64,000 bases of DNA from Bradyrhizobium sp. ISRA430 (GCF_029909975.1 NZ_CP094516.1:3038001-3102000); one strand, 5' to 3'; shown: positions 46,296 to 54,360, numbered from the stretch's first letter. Program-made: numbers and translations. Notes: a model not told the origin generated them from the sequence alone.

Positions 46296-47096
46296 ATGGC
46301 CAAGGACGAAGCCACGGCGCGGATGAAGCGGAAGGACTATGAGAAGGAGCTGGAGAAGCTCCAGGTCGAGCTGTGTCACCTCCAGGATTATGTGAGGGAA
46401 AACAAGCTCCGGGTCATCGTCCTGTTCGAAGGCCGGGACGCGGCCGGCAAGGGCGGCACGATCAAGGCGATCACAGAAAAGGTCAGCCCGCGCGTATTTC
46501 GCGTCGTCGCGCTGCCGGCACCCTCGGACCGTGAAAAGACCCAGCTCTTCTTCCAGCGCTACATGGAGAAATTTCCTGCCGGCGGCGAGATCGTGATCTT
46601 CGACCGGAGCTGGTACAACCGCGCGGGCGTCGAATATGTGATGGACTTTTGCACACCCGCCGAGCACCAGCGGTTTCTGAACCTGTGCCCCCAGATGGAA
46701 AAATACGTCATCGAGGGCGGCATCGTCCTGATCAAATTCTGGCTCGAGGTCGGTATGGACGAGCAGGAGCGGCGTTTCAACGCCCGCATCGACGATCCCG
46801 TGCGGCAATGGAAATTGAGCCCGATGGATCTGGAATCCTACCGGCGCTGGTACGACTATTCGCGGGCGCGCGATCTGATGCTGAAGAGCACGAGCACGAA
46901 GGATGCGCCCTGGTACATCATCCGCTCAGACGACAAGCGCCGGGCACGGCTGAACTGCATCGCGCATCTCCTGAGCGCGATCCCCTACAAGCGTGTCAAG
47001 AAGGACAAGATCAGGCTGCCGAAGCGCACCAACAACGGACGCTACAACGATCAGGCCAGCCTGAAGGGAATGAACTTCGTCGCCGAGCGATATTGA
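46296..47096 (+). CDS. ppk2: Polyphosphate kinase 2
   Basis: A 266-residue PPK2 enzyme. It shows Walker A FEGRDAAGKGGTIKAI (~residues 41-56), Walker B IVIFDRSWYNRAGVE (~102-116), and WLEVGMDEQERRFNARIDDPVRQWKLSPMDLESYRRW and DDKRRARLNCI of the lid/helical part. It moves phosphate between polyphosphate and nucleoside di- or monophosphates, so it can regenerate ATP or GTP without respiration. ATG at 46296 has AAAGGA upstream. Anaerobox control of this operon fits an energy-shortage role. Confidence 0.93.
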   Translation: MAKDEATARMKRKDYEKELEKLQVELCHLQDYVRENKLRVIVLFEGRDAAGKGGTIKAITEKVSPRVFRVVALPAPSDREKTQLFFQRYMEKFPAGGEIVIFDRSWYNRAGVEYVMDFCTPAEHQRFLNLCPQMEKYVIEGGIVLIKFWLEVGMDEQERRFNARIDDPVRQWKLSPMDLESYRRWYDYSRARDLMLKSTSTKDAPWYIIRSDDKRRARLNCIAHLLSAIPYKRVKKDKIRLPKRTNNGRYNDQASLKGMNFVAERY

Positions 47097-47147
47097 GAGG
47101 GGACCAGGTCGCGATGACGCGGCCTGTTCCTCTACCTACGTCCTGCC

Positions 47148-47579
47148 CTACTTCAGCCGGATCGTGACGCCGCCGACCGCGGCCGACACTTCCGCGCCGA
47201 CCCTCGGACCGCTGAGCTGCAGGATCACGCCATTGCTGTTCTGGAGCTGAACGGCACCTGCGCCCGCCGCGACCGCGCCGCCTGCCCCGCCCGCCGCGTA
47301 GGAGCCTTCGATGGATTGCGGTCCCCGCAGATTGAGGGCCCGGCCGACAAATTTGGTGGTCGAGGCCCCGATCGTGAAGCCGACGCTCATGCCCGAGACT
47401 GTGAAGGGGTACTTCTTGCCCCTATACAGCAGCACGCCCTCTCCGCCACCGACACCGACGACGAACCCGCCCTTGGTGAAGACGACCGCAACCTGGCCGG
47501 TATCGGCACGCGAGGGCGTGCTGAGGCCGGCGACGGCCGCGAAGGCAACCAGAGCAGTCCCGAACACAACTCTTCTCAT
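47148..47579 (-). CDS. Secreted glycine-rich hypothetical protein (paralogue of the one at 38384)
   Basis: A 143-residue exported protein: signal peptide (VVFGTALVAFAAVAGLSTPSRA), then VVFTKGGFVVGVGGGEGVLLYRGKKYPFTVSGMSVGFTIGAS and LQNSNGVILQLSGPRVGAEVSAAVGGVTIRL. It matches the 38384 product along its length (G-VL-YRGK-YPF---GMS-G-T-GA; NGV---L-GP--G-E). GAGAGGAACG precedes the ATG. It follows a 50-codon ORF by 14 nt, with an anaerobox further upstream. Family not identified; periplasmic or lipid-associated role only suspected. Confidence 0.78.
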   Translation of the reverse strand: MRRVVFGTALVAFAAVAGLSTPSRADTGQVAVVFTKGGFVVGVGGGEGVLLYRGKKYPFTVSGMSVGFTIGASTTKFVGRALNLRGPQSIEGSYAAGGAGGAVAAGAGAVQLQNSNGVILQLSGPRVGAEVSAAVGGVTIRLK

Positions 47580-47593
47580 GACTTTCGTTCCTC

Positions 47594-47746
47594 TCAGTGT
47601 GTGATGCCGGCTACTGCGCCAGCAGCATCGCGAAGTGACCGAAGATGGTGGGCAGGATGGCCGACCGGCAACATCAAGAGGGCGCGCAAGAGACGGCTGC
47701 CCGCGCGGATCGACGTGCCCCGGCGCGGACTTGGCTCCTTGGACAT
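47594..47746 (-). CDS. 50-residue basic hypothetical protein
   Basis: MSKEPSPRRGTSIRAGSRLL then RALLMLPVGHPAHHLRSL and a hydrophobic end. Evidence for it being real is contextual: AGAGAGG stands ~4 nt before the ATG at 47746, a near-perfect anaerobox lies 66 bp upstream at the same distance as for other operons here, and it ends 14 nt before the glycine-rich gene. The peptide is very basic (pI probably above 11). No family recognised. Confidence 0.4.
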   Translation of the reverse strand: MSKEPSPRRGTSIRAGSRLLRALLMLPVGHPAHHLRSLRDAAGAVAGITH

Positions 47747-47811
47747 GCGCCTCTCTCGATCCCCTTCAACAAAGCTCGTGCGGGATCGTGCGTACGGTAC
47801 CGGCCGCTGCA

Positions 47812-47825
47812 TTGATCCAAGTCAA
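47812..47825. promoter_or_regulatory. Near-perfect FixK/Fnr-type anaerobox
   Basis: TTGATCCAAGTCAA differs from TTGAT-N4-ATCAA by one base (G for A at position 10). It is 66 bp before the 50-codon ORF and 233 bp before the glycine-rich gene on the minus strand; the SulP gene ends at 47895 on the other side. Confidence 0.6.
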
Positions 47826-47894
47826 CGGTCGAGCGCATTCTGACAAAGCCGACGGTCTCCGCTAGGCCCTCGCGTCGCAAAACGGCACCGTCAA

Positions 47895-49592
47895 TCAGGC
47901 CGTGCGTTGAGGCATATCGGCGTGATCGTCGCCGAGAACACTGTCGAGTGACCGTAGCCACTGGCCACTGTCGGTTCTCTCCGCCAGCCCTTCCGCCCGC
48001 AGCAGGTCGCGCAACTGCGCATGCGCGCCGACGATACAGAACGTGACCTGACGAGAGACAAGCTCGTGGTAGAGGTCGTGCAACATGCGCGCCCCGGCCA
48101 GATCGATATAGGGCGACGCCGAGAGGTCGCAAACCACCAGCCGGATGCCCGGCGAGTTCCGGATCGCGACCAGGACCGTCTCCAGGATCATCTCGGCGTT
48201 GATGTAGAGCAGCGAGGCTTCGGGCCGGAACGCGATGACCCCCACCAGTGGTTCGACGCCGTCGTGCCTGGCGCGGTCGGAGTAGCGGCCGCTGCCTGGC
48301 AAACGGCCGAGAAAGGCGACGTTCGGCTGCGAGGCCCGCGCCAACAGCAGGAAGATCGACGCAATCGATGCCAGCAGGACGCCCTGGAGGATGCCGAGCA
48401 GCAGCACAGAGACCAACGCAATGGCGGCGGCGTAGAAATCGATCCGGCTGACCTGCCACATGCGCAGCAGCGCGCGGACATCCACCAGCCTATAGACGGC
48501 GGCAAAGACGATGGCCGCCAGCACCGCCTTGGGCAGGTTGGTCAGGAGCCCCGTGAAGAACAGCAGGCATAGCCCGAGCGTCAGCGAACAGATCACCAGG
48601 GCCAGCGGCGTCCGCGCGCCGGCGCTGTCATTGACGGCCGATTGCGACAGGCCGCCGGCGACGGGATAGCCATGGCCGAAGGCGGCCGCGAAATTCGCGG
48701 CTCCCAGCCCCAAAAATTCCTGCCGGACGTCGAGGGGATAGCCGTGCTTCGCGGCAAAGCTGCGGGCCGCCGAGACACCTTCGATATAGGCCAGCAACAC
48801 GCATCCGGCGGCGAGCGGAAAGAGATCGTCGAATTCCAGCAGACCGAATGTCGGCAGCCCCAAGGCCGGCAAACCTTCCGGAATCTTCCCAGTGACGGGC
48901 ACACCGAGAGACGGAAAGCCAAGGAGTGTTGCCACCGCAATCGACAACGCTACGATGGTGATACCGACCGGCTTTCCCGGCAGAAGCCGCTCCCCGAGTA
49001 GGAGCAATAGCAGCGCAACGGCGCCGATCGCGAGCACGAGCGGGTCGATATTGCCGAGCTGCCCTGTCAGCTTGATGGCACGGTCGAAGAAATTGTGGCC
49101 GCCGCCGGCGACACCCAGCAGGCTCGGCAACTGGCTCATGATGATAGTCAGCCCAGCACCGGCTTTGAAGCCAACCAGGATGCTGTCGCTGACAAGGCGG
49201 ACGAGCACGCTGAGCTTAAACAGCCAGGCGATGAGACACAGTGTCGCCACCGCGAAAGCCGCAAGGCTTGCGATCTGCGCGTAGCGCACCGCATCACCGC
49301 CGGCGAGCACGCCGACGGTACCGGCAATCATCAGGGAGATCGCCGAGGTCGGACCGATTGCGAGCTGCCGCGACGCTCCGAACAAGGCGTAGCCCATGCC
49401 GCCGAGCATGTAGCCGTAAACGCCGACTTGCGGCGCCAGCCCGGCCAGCGCCGCATAAGCAAGCGAAACTGGAATCGCGTAAGCGGCCAGGGTGACGCCG
49501 GCAACCGCGTCAGCCGACAGCCAATTGCGCTGATAGGTGGCGAGCCAACCGGCGGGCGGAAAGTACCGCATCCACTCAGACCGCGCACTCAT
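47895..49592 (-). CDS. SulP-family anion transporter with STAS domain
   Basis: A 565-residue permease: a SulP membrane core (~10-11 visible segments, residues 25-425) with GVTLAAYAIPVSLAYAALAGLAPQVGVYG and PTSAISLMIAGTVG, and a C-terminal STAS domain (~435-550) with LLYINAEMIL and LVVCDLSASPYIDLAGARML. The SulP family carries sulfate, bicarbonate, dicarboxylates and others; the substrate is not evident. TGGAG precedes the ATG. It shares with the divergent hydrolase a gap that contains a perfect anaerobox. Confidence 0.9.
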   Translation of the reverse strand: MSARSEWMRYFPPAGWLATYQRNWLSADAVAGVTLAAYAIPVSLAYAALAGLAPQVGVYGYMLGGMGYALFGASRQLAIGPTSAISLMIAGTVGVLAGGDAVRYAQIASLAAFAVATLCLIAWLFKLSVLVRLVSDSILVGFKAGAGLTIIMSQLPSLLGVAGGGHNFFDRAIKLTGQLGNIDPLVLAIGAVALLLLLLGERLLPGKPVGITIVALSIAVATLLGFPSLGVPVTGKIPEGLPALGLPTFGLLEFDDLFPLAAGCVLLAYIEGVSAARSFAAKHGYPLDVRQEFLGLGAANFAAAFGHGYPVAGGLSQSAVNDSAGARTPLALVICSLTLGLCLLFFTGLLTNLPKAVLAAIVFAAVYRLVDVRALLRMWQVSRIDFYAAAIALVSVLLLGILQGVLLASIASIFLLLARASQPNVAFLGRLPGSGRYSDRARHDGVEPLVGVIAFRPEASLLYINAEMILETVLVAIRNSPGIRLVVCDLSASPYIDLAGARMLHDLYHELVSRQVTFCIVGAHAQLRDLLRAEGLAERTDSGQWLRSLDSVLGDDHADMPQRTA

Positions 49593-49717
49593 CGCGGCTC
49601 CAGAAGTTGGACCTCGCAGCGCGGCAACACGACGAACAAGGTCACGGCAGGAATGCTCATGTTGGCGATGCGGATTTGTCGCAGGTTCTGTATGTTCTCA
49701 CAGGCGGCAAGCGAGGC

Positions 49718-49731
49718 TTGATCTGGATCAA
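49718..49731. promoter_or_regulatory. FixK/Fnr-type anaerobox between SulP and hydrolase genes
   Basis: TTGATCTGGATCAA matches TTGAT-N4-ATCAA perfectly. Its centre is 132 bp from the SulP ATG and 139 bp from the hydrolase ATG, so again roughly midway in a divergent gap of 271 bp. Confidence 0.8.
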
Positions 49732-49863
49732 GCAATTCCGCTCTGCCGCAACGCAAATCGGCGCAAAGTGCCGCACGAATTGCGAGTACGGACTGCGTCA
49801 GGTGGATCATCGGCACCCCATCGGAGATCTCCTGTTGCTGTTGACGGAGCCGAGGAGGTCGCG

Positions 49864-50751
49864 ATGCATCGCCATCCGCCTGCAATTCTGTGGCCCTTGA
49901 CGGCCGCCCTGCTCCTCATTGCTACTCTCGCTGCGCCCGCGCGTGCCGAGAACGATGTGCGTATCCAGGAAGAGATCTGGGCGCTGCCGCTCCCGCTGCC
50001 GATGTTCGCCTATCTGGTGCGCCCGGTCGGCGATGGTCGTTTCCCGCTGGTCATCATGAACCACGGTGTCTCGCTCAACCCGACCGACCGCAGCTTCTTT
50101 CCCCTGGTCGAATTCCGCGATGCTGCCAAATGGTTCGCCAAGCGGGGCTATCTCGTGGTGGCGCCGGTCGGCAGCGGCTATGGCGCTGCCGCGATCGACA
50201 TTCCCGATCGCGCGCTCTACGGCCCGTTCTTCTCCAAGGTCGGCAGGTGCACCAACCCCAACTTCCACGACGCGGGCCTTGCGGTCGCGCAGGTCGATCT
50301 CTGGATCATCGACTACATGGCCGCGGAGAAACGGATCCTCCCAAAGGACGTGATCGTGGTCGGGCAATCCGCCGGCGGCTGGGCCTCGATCGCGCTGTCG
50401 AGCGTGAACCCGCCGCAAGTGAAGGCCATCATCACCTTCGCCGCCGGCCGCGGCGGCCGCGTCGGCGGCAAGCCGAATAACAATTGCGCACCCGACAAGC
50501 TGGTCGAAGCCACCGCCGATTTCGGCCGCACCTCGCGCGTGCCGATGCTGTGGATCTACATCGAGAACGATACCTTTTTCGGGCCGGATCTGTCGAAGCG
50601 CATGCATCGGGCCTTCACCGCCGCCGGTGGCCGTGCCGAATACCACCTGATGCCGCCGTTCGGCAACGAGGGGCATTTCTTCATCGGCTCGCCGGACGCG
50701 ATTCCACTCTGGTCGCCGCTCGTCACGAAGTTTCTCGACGAGCGGAGATAA
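49864..50751 (+). CDS. Secreted alpha/beta hydrolase (dienelactone-hydrolase-like)
   Basis: A 295-residue exported hydrolase: signal peptide (ILWPLTAALLLIATLAAPARA-E), LVIMNHGVSLNPTDRS after the first strands, nucleophile elbow VVGQSAGGWAS (Ser at ~181), acid in WIYIENDTFFGP and catalytic His in FGNEGHFF. The order Ser-Asp-His is canonical. GAGGAGG precedes the ATG. Two other cysteines (RCTNPN, NNCAPD) may form a disulfide. Downstream of a perfect anaerobox and one gene ahead of an IalB-family protein. Substrate unknown. Confidence 0.87.
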   Translation: MHRHPPAILWPLTAALLLIATLAAPARAENDVRIQEEIWALPLPLPMFAYLVRPVGDGRFPLVIMNHGVSLNPTDRSFFPLVEFRDAAKWFAKRGYLVVAPVGSGYGAAAIDIPDRALYGPFFSKVGRCTNPNFHDAGLAVAQVDLWIIDYMAAEKRILPKDVIVVGQSAGGWASIALSSVNPPQVKAIITFAAGRGGRVGGKPNNNCAPDKLVEATADFGRTSRVPMLWIYIENDTFFGPDLSKRMHRAFTAAGGRAEYHLMPPFGNEGHFFIGSPDAIPLWSPLVTKFLDERR

Positions 50752-50774
50752 TGCCAACGCTTGGAGCCAGAATC

Positions 50775-51356
50775 ATGATCAGTGCTCGTGATTGCCTCGC
50801 AGGTCTTGTGCTCGCCATTGCCGCGGTCGCGACATCTGCCGGCGTCGTTGCGCAAAAGACCGCACAGCCGGACAATCCGGCCGAGGTCGCAACGCGCGGC
50901 CAGCGCGAGGCCAGGGATATCAGTTATGGAGATTGGCAAAAGCTCTGCTTCAAGGCGGGCGGCGCGCCAATACTGTGCCGTACGTCCATTACCGGAAAGT
51001 TTCCGACCGGCCAGATGGCCGTGCGCGTGGACCTGATCGAGCGCGAGGATGCGCCGGCGGCACGGCTGCAATTGTTCGTGCCCGTCGGCATGTACCTGCA
51101 ACAGCCGGCGAAGCTGACCATCGATCAAGGCTCCCCGCACCGGGTGCCCTATAGCTGGTGCGTTACCAATGCTTGCATCGCGGCCGATGTTGCAGATCCC
51201 GGAATCATCAAGGAGATGGAATCCGGAACGACGCTGGCCCTCGAGGTCGTCGATTCCAATCTTCTCGCACTGACGACATCGATCCCGTTGGCGCAGTTTG
51301 CGCCCGTCCACAAGGGAGCGCCGTCGAAGATGCTGGAGCAATATGTCGACGAATGA
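50775..51356 (+). CDS. Invasion-associated locus B (IalB) family protein
   Basis: A 193-residue exported protein: signal peptide (CLAGLVLAIAAVATSAGVVAQ), then the IalB fold with YGDWQKLCFKAGGAPILCRTSITG, ARLQLFVPVGMYLQQPAKLTIDQG, PYSWCVTNACIAADV. Four conserved cysteines probably make two disulfides. ATG at 50775 has TTGGAG at a good distance; ATG at 50751, overlapping the hydrolase stop, is possible. In the same operon as the hydrolase. IalB proteins in Bartonella are envelope proteins linked to stress; role here unknown. Confidence 0.85.
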   Translation: MISARDCLAGLVLAIAAVATSAGVVAQKTAQPDNPAEVATRGQREARDISYGDWQKLCFKAGGAPILCRTSITGKFPTGQMAVRVDLIEREDAPAARLQLFVPVGMYLQQPAKLTIDQGSPHRVPYSWCVTNACIAADVADPGIIKEMESGTTLALEVVDSNLLALTTSIPLAQFAPVHKGAPSKMLEQYVDE

Positions 51357-51369
51357 TCAGACGTGCGGT

Positions 51370-51738
51370 CTATGGGATAGACGCCCGCGTGACCGACTCG
51401 ATCAGGGATTGCGCCGTGAATGGCTTGGTCAGATAGGCGATGCACCCCGATGCGATCGCGGCAGCGCGGTTCGCCGCGCAGTCATTGCCGGTGATGTAGA
51501 TGACCGGAGCCGTGGCGCCCGCGGCCGCCAGCTTTTGCCGCAGATCGATGCCGGACTTGCCATCGAGATTGATGTCGAGGACGAAGCAGATTGCCTTGTC
51601 GAAATTGCCGTGATCGAGCAAGGCGGTTCCGGAATCGAACAGCTTGGCCACGAAGCCGTGCTCGCGCAACAGCCTGTTCATGCTGGTCCGCATGGATAGG
51701 TCATCATCGACGACAAAGACGGAATCGCGCGTCGGCAA
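51370..51738 (-). CDS. Single-domain response regulator
   Basis: A 122-residue receiver without an output domain: SVFVVDDDLSMRTSMNRLL, phospho-acceptor Asp in FVLDINLDGKSG, Thr in VIYITGND and Lys in YLTKPF. Closest in style to FixJ-type receivers. TTG at 51738 is chosen since GGAGG lies 9 nt upstream and the length is then that of a lone receiver; a GTG at 51813 gives a longer reading. It may relay or titrate phosphate from the sensor kinase at 41559 or from a distant kinase. Confidence 0.82.
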   Translation of the reverse strand: MPTRDSVFVVDDDLSMRTSMNRLLREHGFVAKLFDSGTALLDHGNFDKAICFVLDINLDGKSGIDLRQKLAAAGATAPVIYITGNDCAANRAAAIASGCIAYLTKPFTAQSLIESVTRASIP

Positions 51739-51926
51739 GGCTGTCGACCTCCGCGGAATTGAGCGAATTGCGGGACGGTGATGCAGCGGGATGCAGACCC
51801 GTGCTATGCCCACCAGCCGAACGCTCTCGCACCATTGCGCACGCCGGGTCGCGCACTGTCAATAAACTACGATATTGTCCCTTGGGGAAGTTTCACCGCC
51901 GAAACCGCATCGCGATGACGATGCAG

Positions 51927-52550
51927 CTAATGGTCGTTCGAATCGAGCATTCCCAGTCGTTCCGCGATCGACACGAGCTCAGCAAGCGAATGTACCTGCA
52001 TCTTCTCCATCACCTGATGGCGGTGCGCTTTCACCGTGCGCTCGGTCGTTCCGAGCTCATACGCGATCTGCTTGTTGATCCTGCCGCGCACGATGAGATC
52101 GAACACCTGCCGCTCGCGCTGTGTCAGCGTAGTGAGGTGGGCGCGAAACGTATCGAGCCTGCCGCGCTGCGCGCGCGCCGCTTGCTGGCGCGCCAGCGCG
52201 CGCTCGATCGCGTCGATCAACTGCTCCGACGATATCGGTTTTGTCAAAAAATCCTCCGCGCCGGCCTTAATGGCCCGCACAGTGGTCGGCGTGTCGGCGT
52301 GTCCGGTGAGGAAGATGATCGGCAGCGTCGAGCCTTGTTCGATCAGGCGGGTCTGCAAGTCGGGGCCACTCAGTCCCGGTATCCGCACGTCGAGCAGGAT
52401 GCATCCCGGCCGTTGGTCGTCCGGCGCGGCATCCAGAAGCTCCTGCGCAGACGCATAGGTTGCGACGTCATAGCCGGCGAGCTTGAGCCGGCGCTCGATC
52501 GCCGTCCGAAAGGAGTCGTCGTCGTCGACCACGTGAACGAGGCCAGGCAA
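51927..52550 (-). CDS. FixJ/NarL-type response regulator
   Basis: A 207-residue regulator: receiver (VHVVDDDDSFRTAIERRL, Asp in ILLDVRIPGLSG, Thr in IFLTGHADTPTTVRAIKAGAEDFLTKP) with the GHAD and AGAEDFLTKP stretches typical of FixJ/NodW proteins, then a LuxR helix-turn-helix (LTQRERQVFDLIVRGRINKQIAYELGTTERTVKAHRHQVMEKM). TTG start with AGAGGTG upstream. Together with the FixK-type gene next to it this may be a local FixJ-FixK-like cascade; the true fixLJ-fixK2 locus is not in the window. Confidence 0.9.
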   Translation of the reverse strand: MPGLVHVVDDDDSFRTAIERRLKLAGYDVATYASAQELLDAAPDDQRPGCILLDVRIPGLSGPDLQTRLIEQGSTLPIIFLTGHADTPTTVRAIKAGAEDFLTKPISSEQLIDAIERALARQQAARAQRGRLDTFRAHLTTLTQRERQVFDLIVRGRINKQIAYELGTTERTVKAHRHQVMEKMQVHSLAELVSIAERLGMLDSNDH

Positions 52551-52867
52551 GCTTCACCTCTCGCCAGGTGCGCGGAGAACCATCGAAATGCCCTCGCTCT
52601 GCAAATTGCTACAAATGGTTCGATCGTCGAAATTTCTGCTTCGCAATACGATACACCTCAAACGCGGCACCAACTTCTCACTCCGCGCAGCAAATAACCG
52701 ACCAAAACCCGTGCTGCCCCTTGGTACATTGAACCTTGGGACAATGGTTGAGAATACGGCCTTGGTCGTAAATCAACTTCAGCGGGAGTAAGATAGCGCG
52801 GCGTATTCCTTGCTGTAATATTTTTTGTCTGACGGACCAATCCAGCGATGAGTTGAGGAGTTGGCCT
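52551..52867. other. 317-bp regulatory gap with CCTTGG-N-ACAAT-like direct repeats
   Basis: No gene is supported here. Two similar elements, CCTTGGTACATT (52719-52730) and CCTTGGGACAAT (52734-52745), lie 15 bp apart, and a further CCTTGG is at 52760-52765. A related ATTGTCCCTTGG is at 51874-51885, upstream of the single-domain regulator. The repeats may bind one of the local regulators. No TTGAT-N4-ATCAA site is present in this gap. Confidence 0.35.
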
Positions 52868-53551
52868 ATGTTTGTTCGCATCACAACGGATCCCGCCCTG
52901 CGTCCCAATTCCCTCCGTGACCTCGGAATGACCGGTAATTCTAATGCGCTCGTCAGTTTAAGCGAATTTTCTTACAAGAAAGGCACCGAGATCTACGGCG
53001 AGAAGGAGCCGGCCGAATACGTCTATCAGGTCCGGTCCGGTGCAGTGCGGAGCTACAAGCTGCTGTCGGACGGTCGCCGGCAGATCGGCGCCTTTCATCT
53101 CGCGGGCGACATCTTCGGGCTCGAGAACGGCAGCGAGCACCGGTTCACGACCGAAGCCATCGTCGACACCACGGTGCGCCTGATCCGACGGCAAAGCCTC
53201 GAAATGGTCGCCGAGAGCGATGCCCTGGTTGCCAGAAACCTGCTCAGCATGACCACCAGCAATCTCCAGCATGCCGAGGACCACATGCTGCTGCTGGGCC
53301 GCAAGACCTCGCTGGAGCGGGTCGCAGCCTTCCTGCTCGAGATGGACAAGCGGTTGACGGCGTCCGGCGTCATGGCGTTGCCGATGTCGCGGCGCGATAT
53401 CGCCGATTATCTCGGGCTGACGTTGGAAACCGTGTCCCGCGCCCTGTCGCGCCTGCACGAGTACGGCGTACTCGGATTTGTCGGGAATACCCAGCGTCAG
53501 ATCGTGCTGCTGGACCGGCACCAGCTCGCGAGCCTCGATCTACAGCCTTGA
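52868..53551 (+). CDS. FixK-like Crp/Fnr-family transcriptional regulator
   Basis: A 227-residue regulator: a cyclic-nucleotide-type beta barrel (~residues 25-130; KKGTEIYGEKEPAEYVYQVRSGAVRSYKLLSDGRRQIGAFHLAGDIFGLE in part), dimer helix, and C-terminal helix-turn-helix with MSRRDIADYLGLTLETVSRALSRL, whose recognition helix E-T-V-S-R is that of FNR/FixK proteins that read TTGAT half-sites. The N-terminal Fe-S cysteine cluster of FNR is absent, as in FixK. GAGGAG precedes the ATG at 52868. It is a good candidate to act on the anaeroboxes in this region. Confidence 0.9.
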   Translation: MFVRITTDPALRPNSLRDLGMTGNSNALVSLSEFSYKKGTEIYGEKEPAEYVYQVRSGAVRSYKLLSDGRRQIGAFHLAGDIFGLENGSEHRFTTEAIVDTTVRLIRRQSLEMVAESDALVARNLLSMTTSNLQHAEDHMLLLGRKTSLERVAAFLLEMDKRLTASGVMALPMSRRDIADYLGLTLETVSRALSRLHEYGVLGFVGNTQRQIVLLDRHQLASLDLQP

Positions 53552-53685
53552 ACGGGCGAAAACAGCGAGTTCGCGCCGCGCATCGTCCAGGATGAGCACA
53601 TACGGCGGAACCCCCATGGCCCCCTCCTCGGCGAGTGGCACAAACTGCACATCACGCAGGCTCCATCCGCTGCTACCATCAAGCC

Positions 53686-53775
53686 ATGTGGAGCGAGATC
53701 GCATTTCGGGTCGCGGTGATTGTGTTCGGGACGTTACCGGTCGCGTTCACGGCCATTATCCTTTTCCTGGGGTAA
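53686..53775 (+). CDS. Possible 29-residue single-span membrane peptide
   Basis: MWSEIAFRVAVIVFGTLPVA then FTAIILFLG and TAA. Nearly the whole peptide is one hydrophobic span with a charged start, like known small membrane proteins. It overlaps the 3' end of the K+ channel gene on the other strand by 42 nt and has no strong ribosome-binding site, so it could be chance. Confidence 0.22.
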   Translation: MWSEIAFRVAVIVFGTLPVAFTAIILFLG

Positions 53776-54261
53776 GATCGCCCCTGCCGATGCCGTCGGT
53801 TCGCATCCGGCCAGCGGCGGTCTGGAGCCCCGCGCATCGGTCAGTCCGAGGTGCTCGAGCGTCTTGCGCAAGACTTCGAACAAGATGGCGGCCGACCAGC
53901 CGAACAGCAGAACGCCGTTCATGGCAGTCATCGGGCCGATGAGCCGCCATTCGCGCACCGGCGTGATATCGCCGTAGCCGAGCGTGGTGTAGTTGACGAA
54001 GGCAAAATAGAGCAAACCGCTCCCCGGCGCTGCGGCTCGGACGATGCCATAGGTTCCGGCCCAGACCAGGATTTCCAGCGTGTGGGCGAGCTGCAACACC
54101 GCCGCCGTAGCGACCATCACGCCCATCAAGTGCAACCTCGGCCGTGCCGTTTTCCGCAGGCCGGCGCTGCGCGCAATCCAGACGGCGACGACCGTCACCA
54201 GCGCGTGGATTCCGATATTGATCGCGCTCACGAGCGCGCCGACGAGAAACTGAAGCAGCAT
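53734..54261 (-). CDS. Two-span potassium-channel-like protein
   Basis: A 175-residue membrane protein: hydrophobic segments LLQFLVGALVSAINIGIHALVTVVAVWIA, LHLMGVMVATAAVLQLAHTLEILVWAG, then a pore loop with the K+ selectivity filter TTLGYGD and a last segment (MTAMNGVLLFGWSAAILFEVL). This is the Ion_trans_2 family. ATG at 54261 begins at the first membrane span. The divergent gap with atoD contains a one-mismatch anaerobox 86 bp before this start. No ligand-binding RCK domain is present. Confidence 0.85.
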   Translation of the reverse strand: MLLQFLVGALVSAINIGIHALVTVVAVWIARSAGLRKTARPRLHLMGVMVATAAVLQLAHTLEILVWAGTYGIVRAAAPGSGLLYFAFVNYTTLGYGDITPVREWRLIGPMTAMNGVLLFGWSAAILFEVLRKTLEHLGLTDARGSRPPLAGCEPTASAGAILPQEKDNGRERDR

Positions 54262-54346
54262 AGCGGCCGACCAGACCTCAACTTGCCTCGCTCTGGCGCG
54301 AAGCGCTGAACCGTGTCGACATCGCACATCGCGACGGCGGCGAACC

Positions 54347-54360
54347 TTGACGCAGATCAA
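54347..54360. promoter_or_regulatory. Near-perfect FixK/Fnr-type anaerobox upstream of atoDA and the K+ channel
   Basis: TTGACGCAGATCAA differs from TTGAT-N4-ATCAA at one base (C for T at position 5). It lies 72 bp before the atoD start codon and 86 bp before the K+ channel start, a spacing like that at the perfect sites. Confidence 0.65.

Noticed and set aside
52741..52784. TTGAG...ATCAA as an anaerobox upstream of the FixK-like gene
   Set aside because: The two half-sites are far more than 4 bp apart, so the FixK/Fnr spacing is not met.
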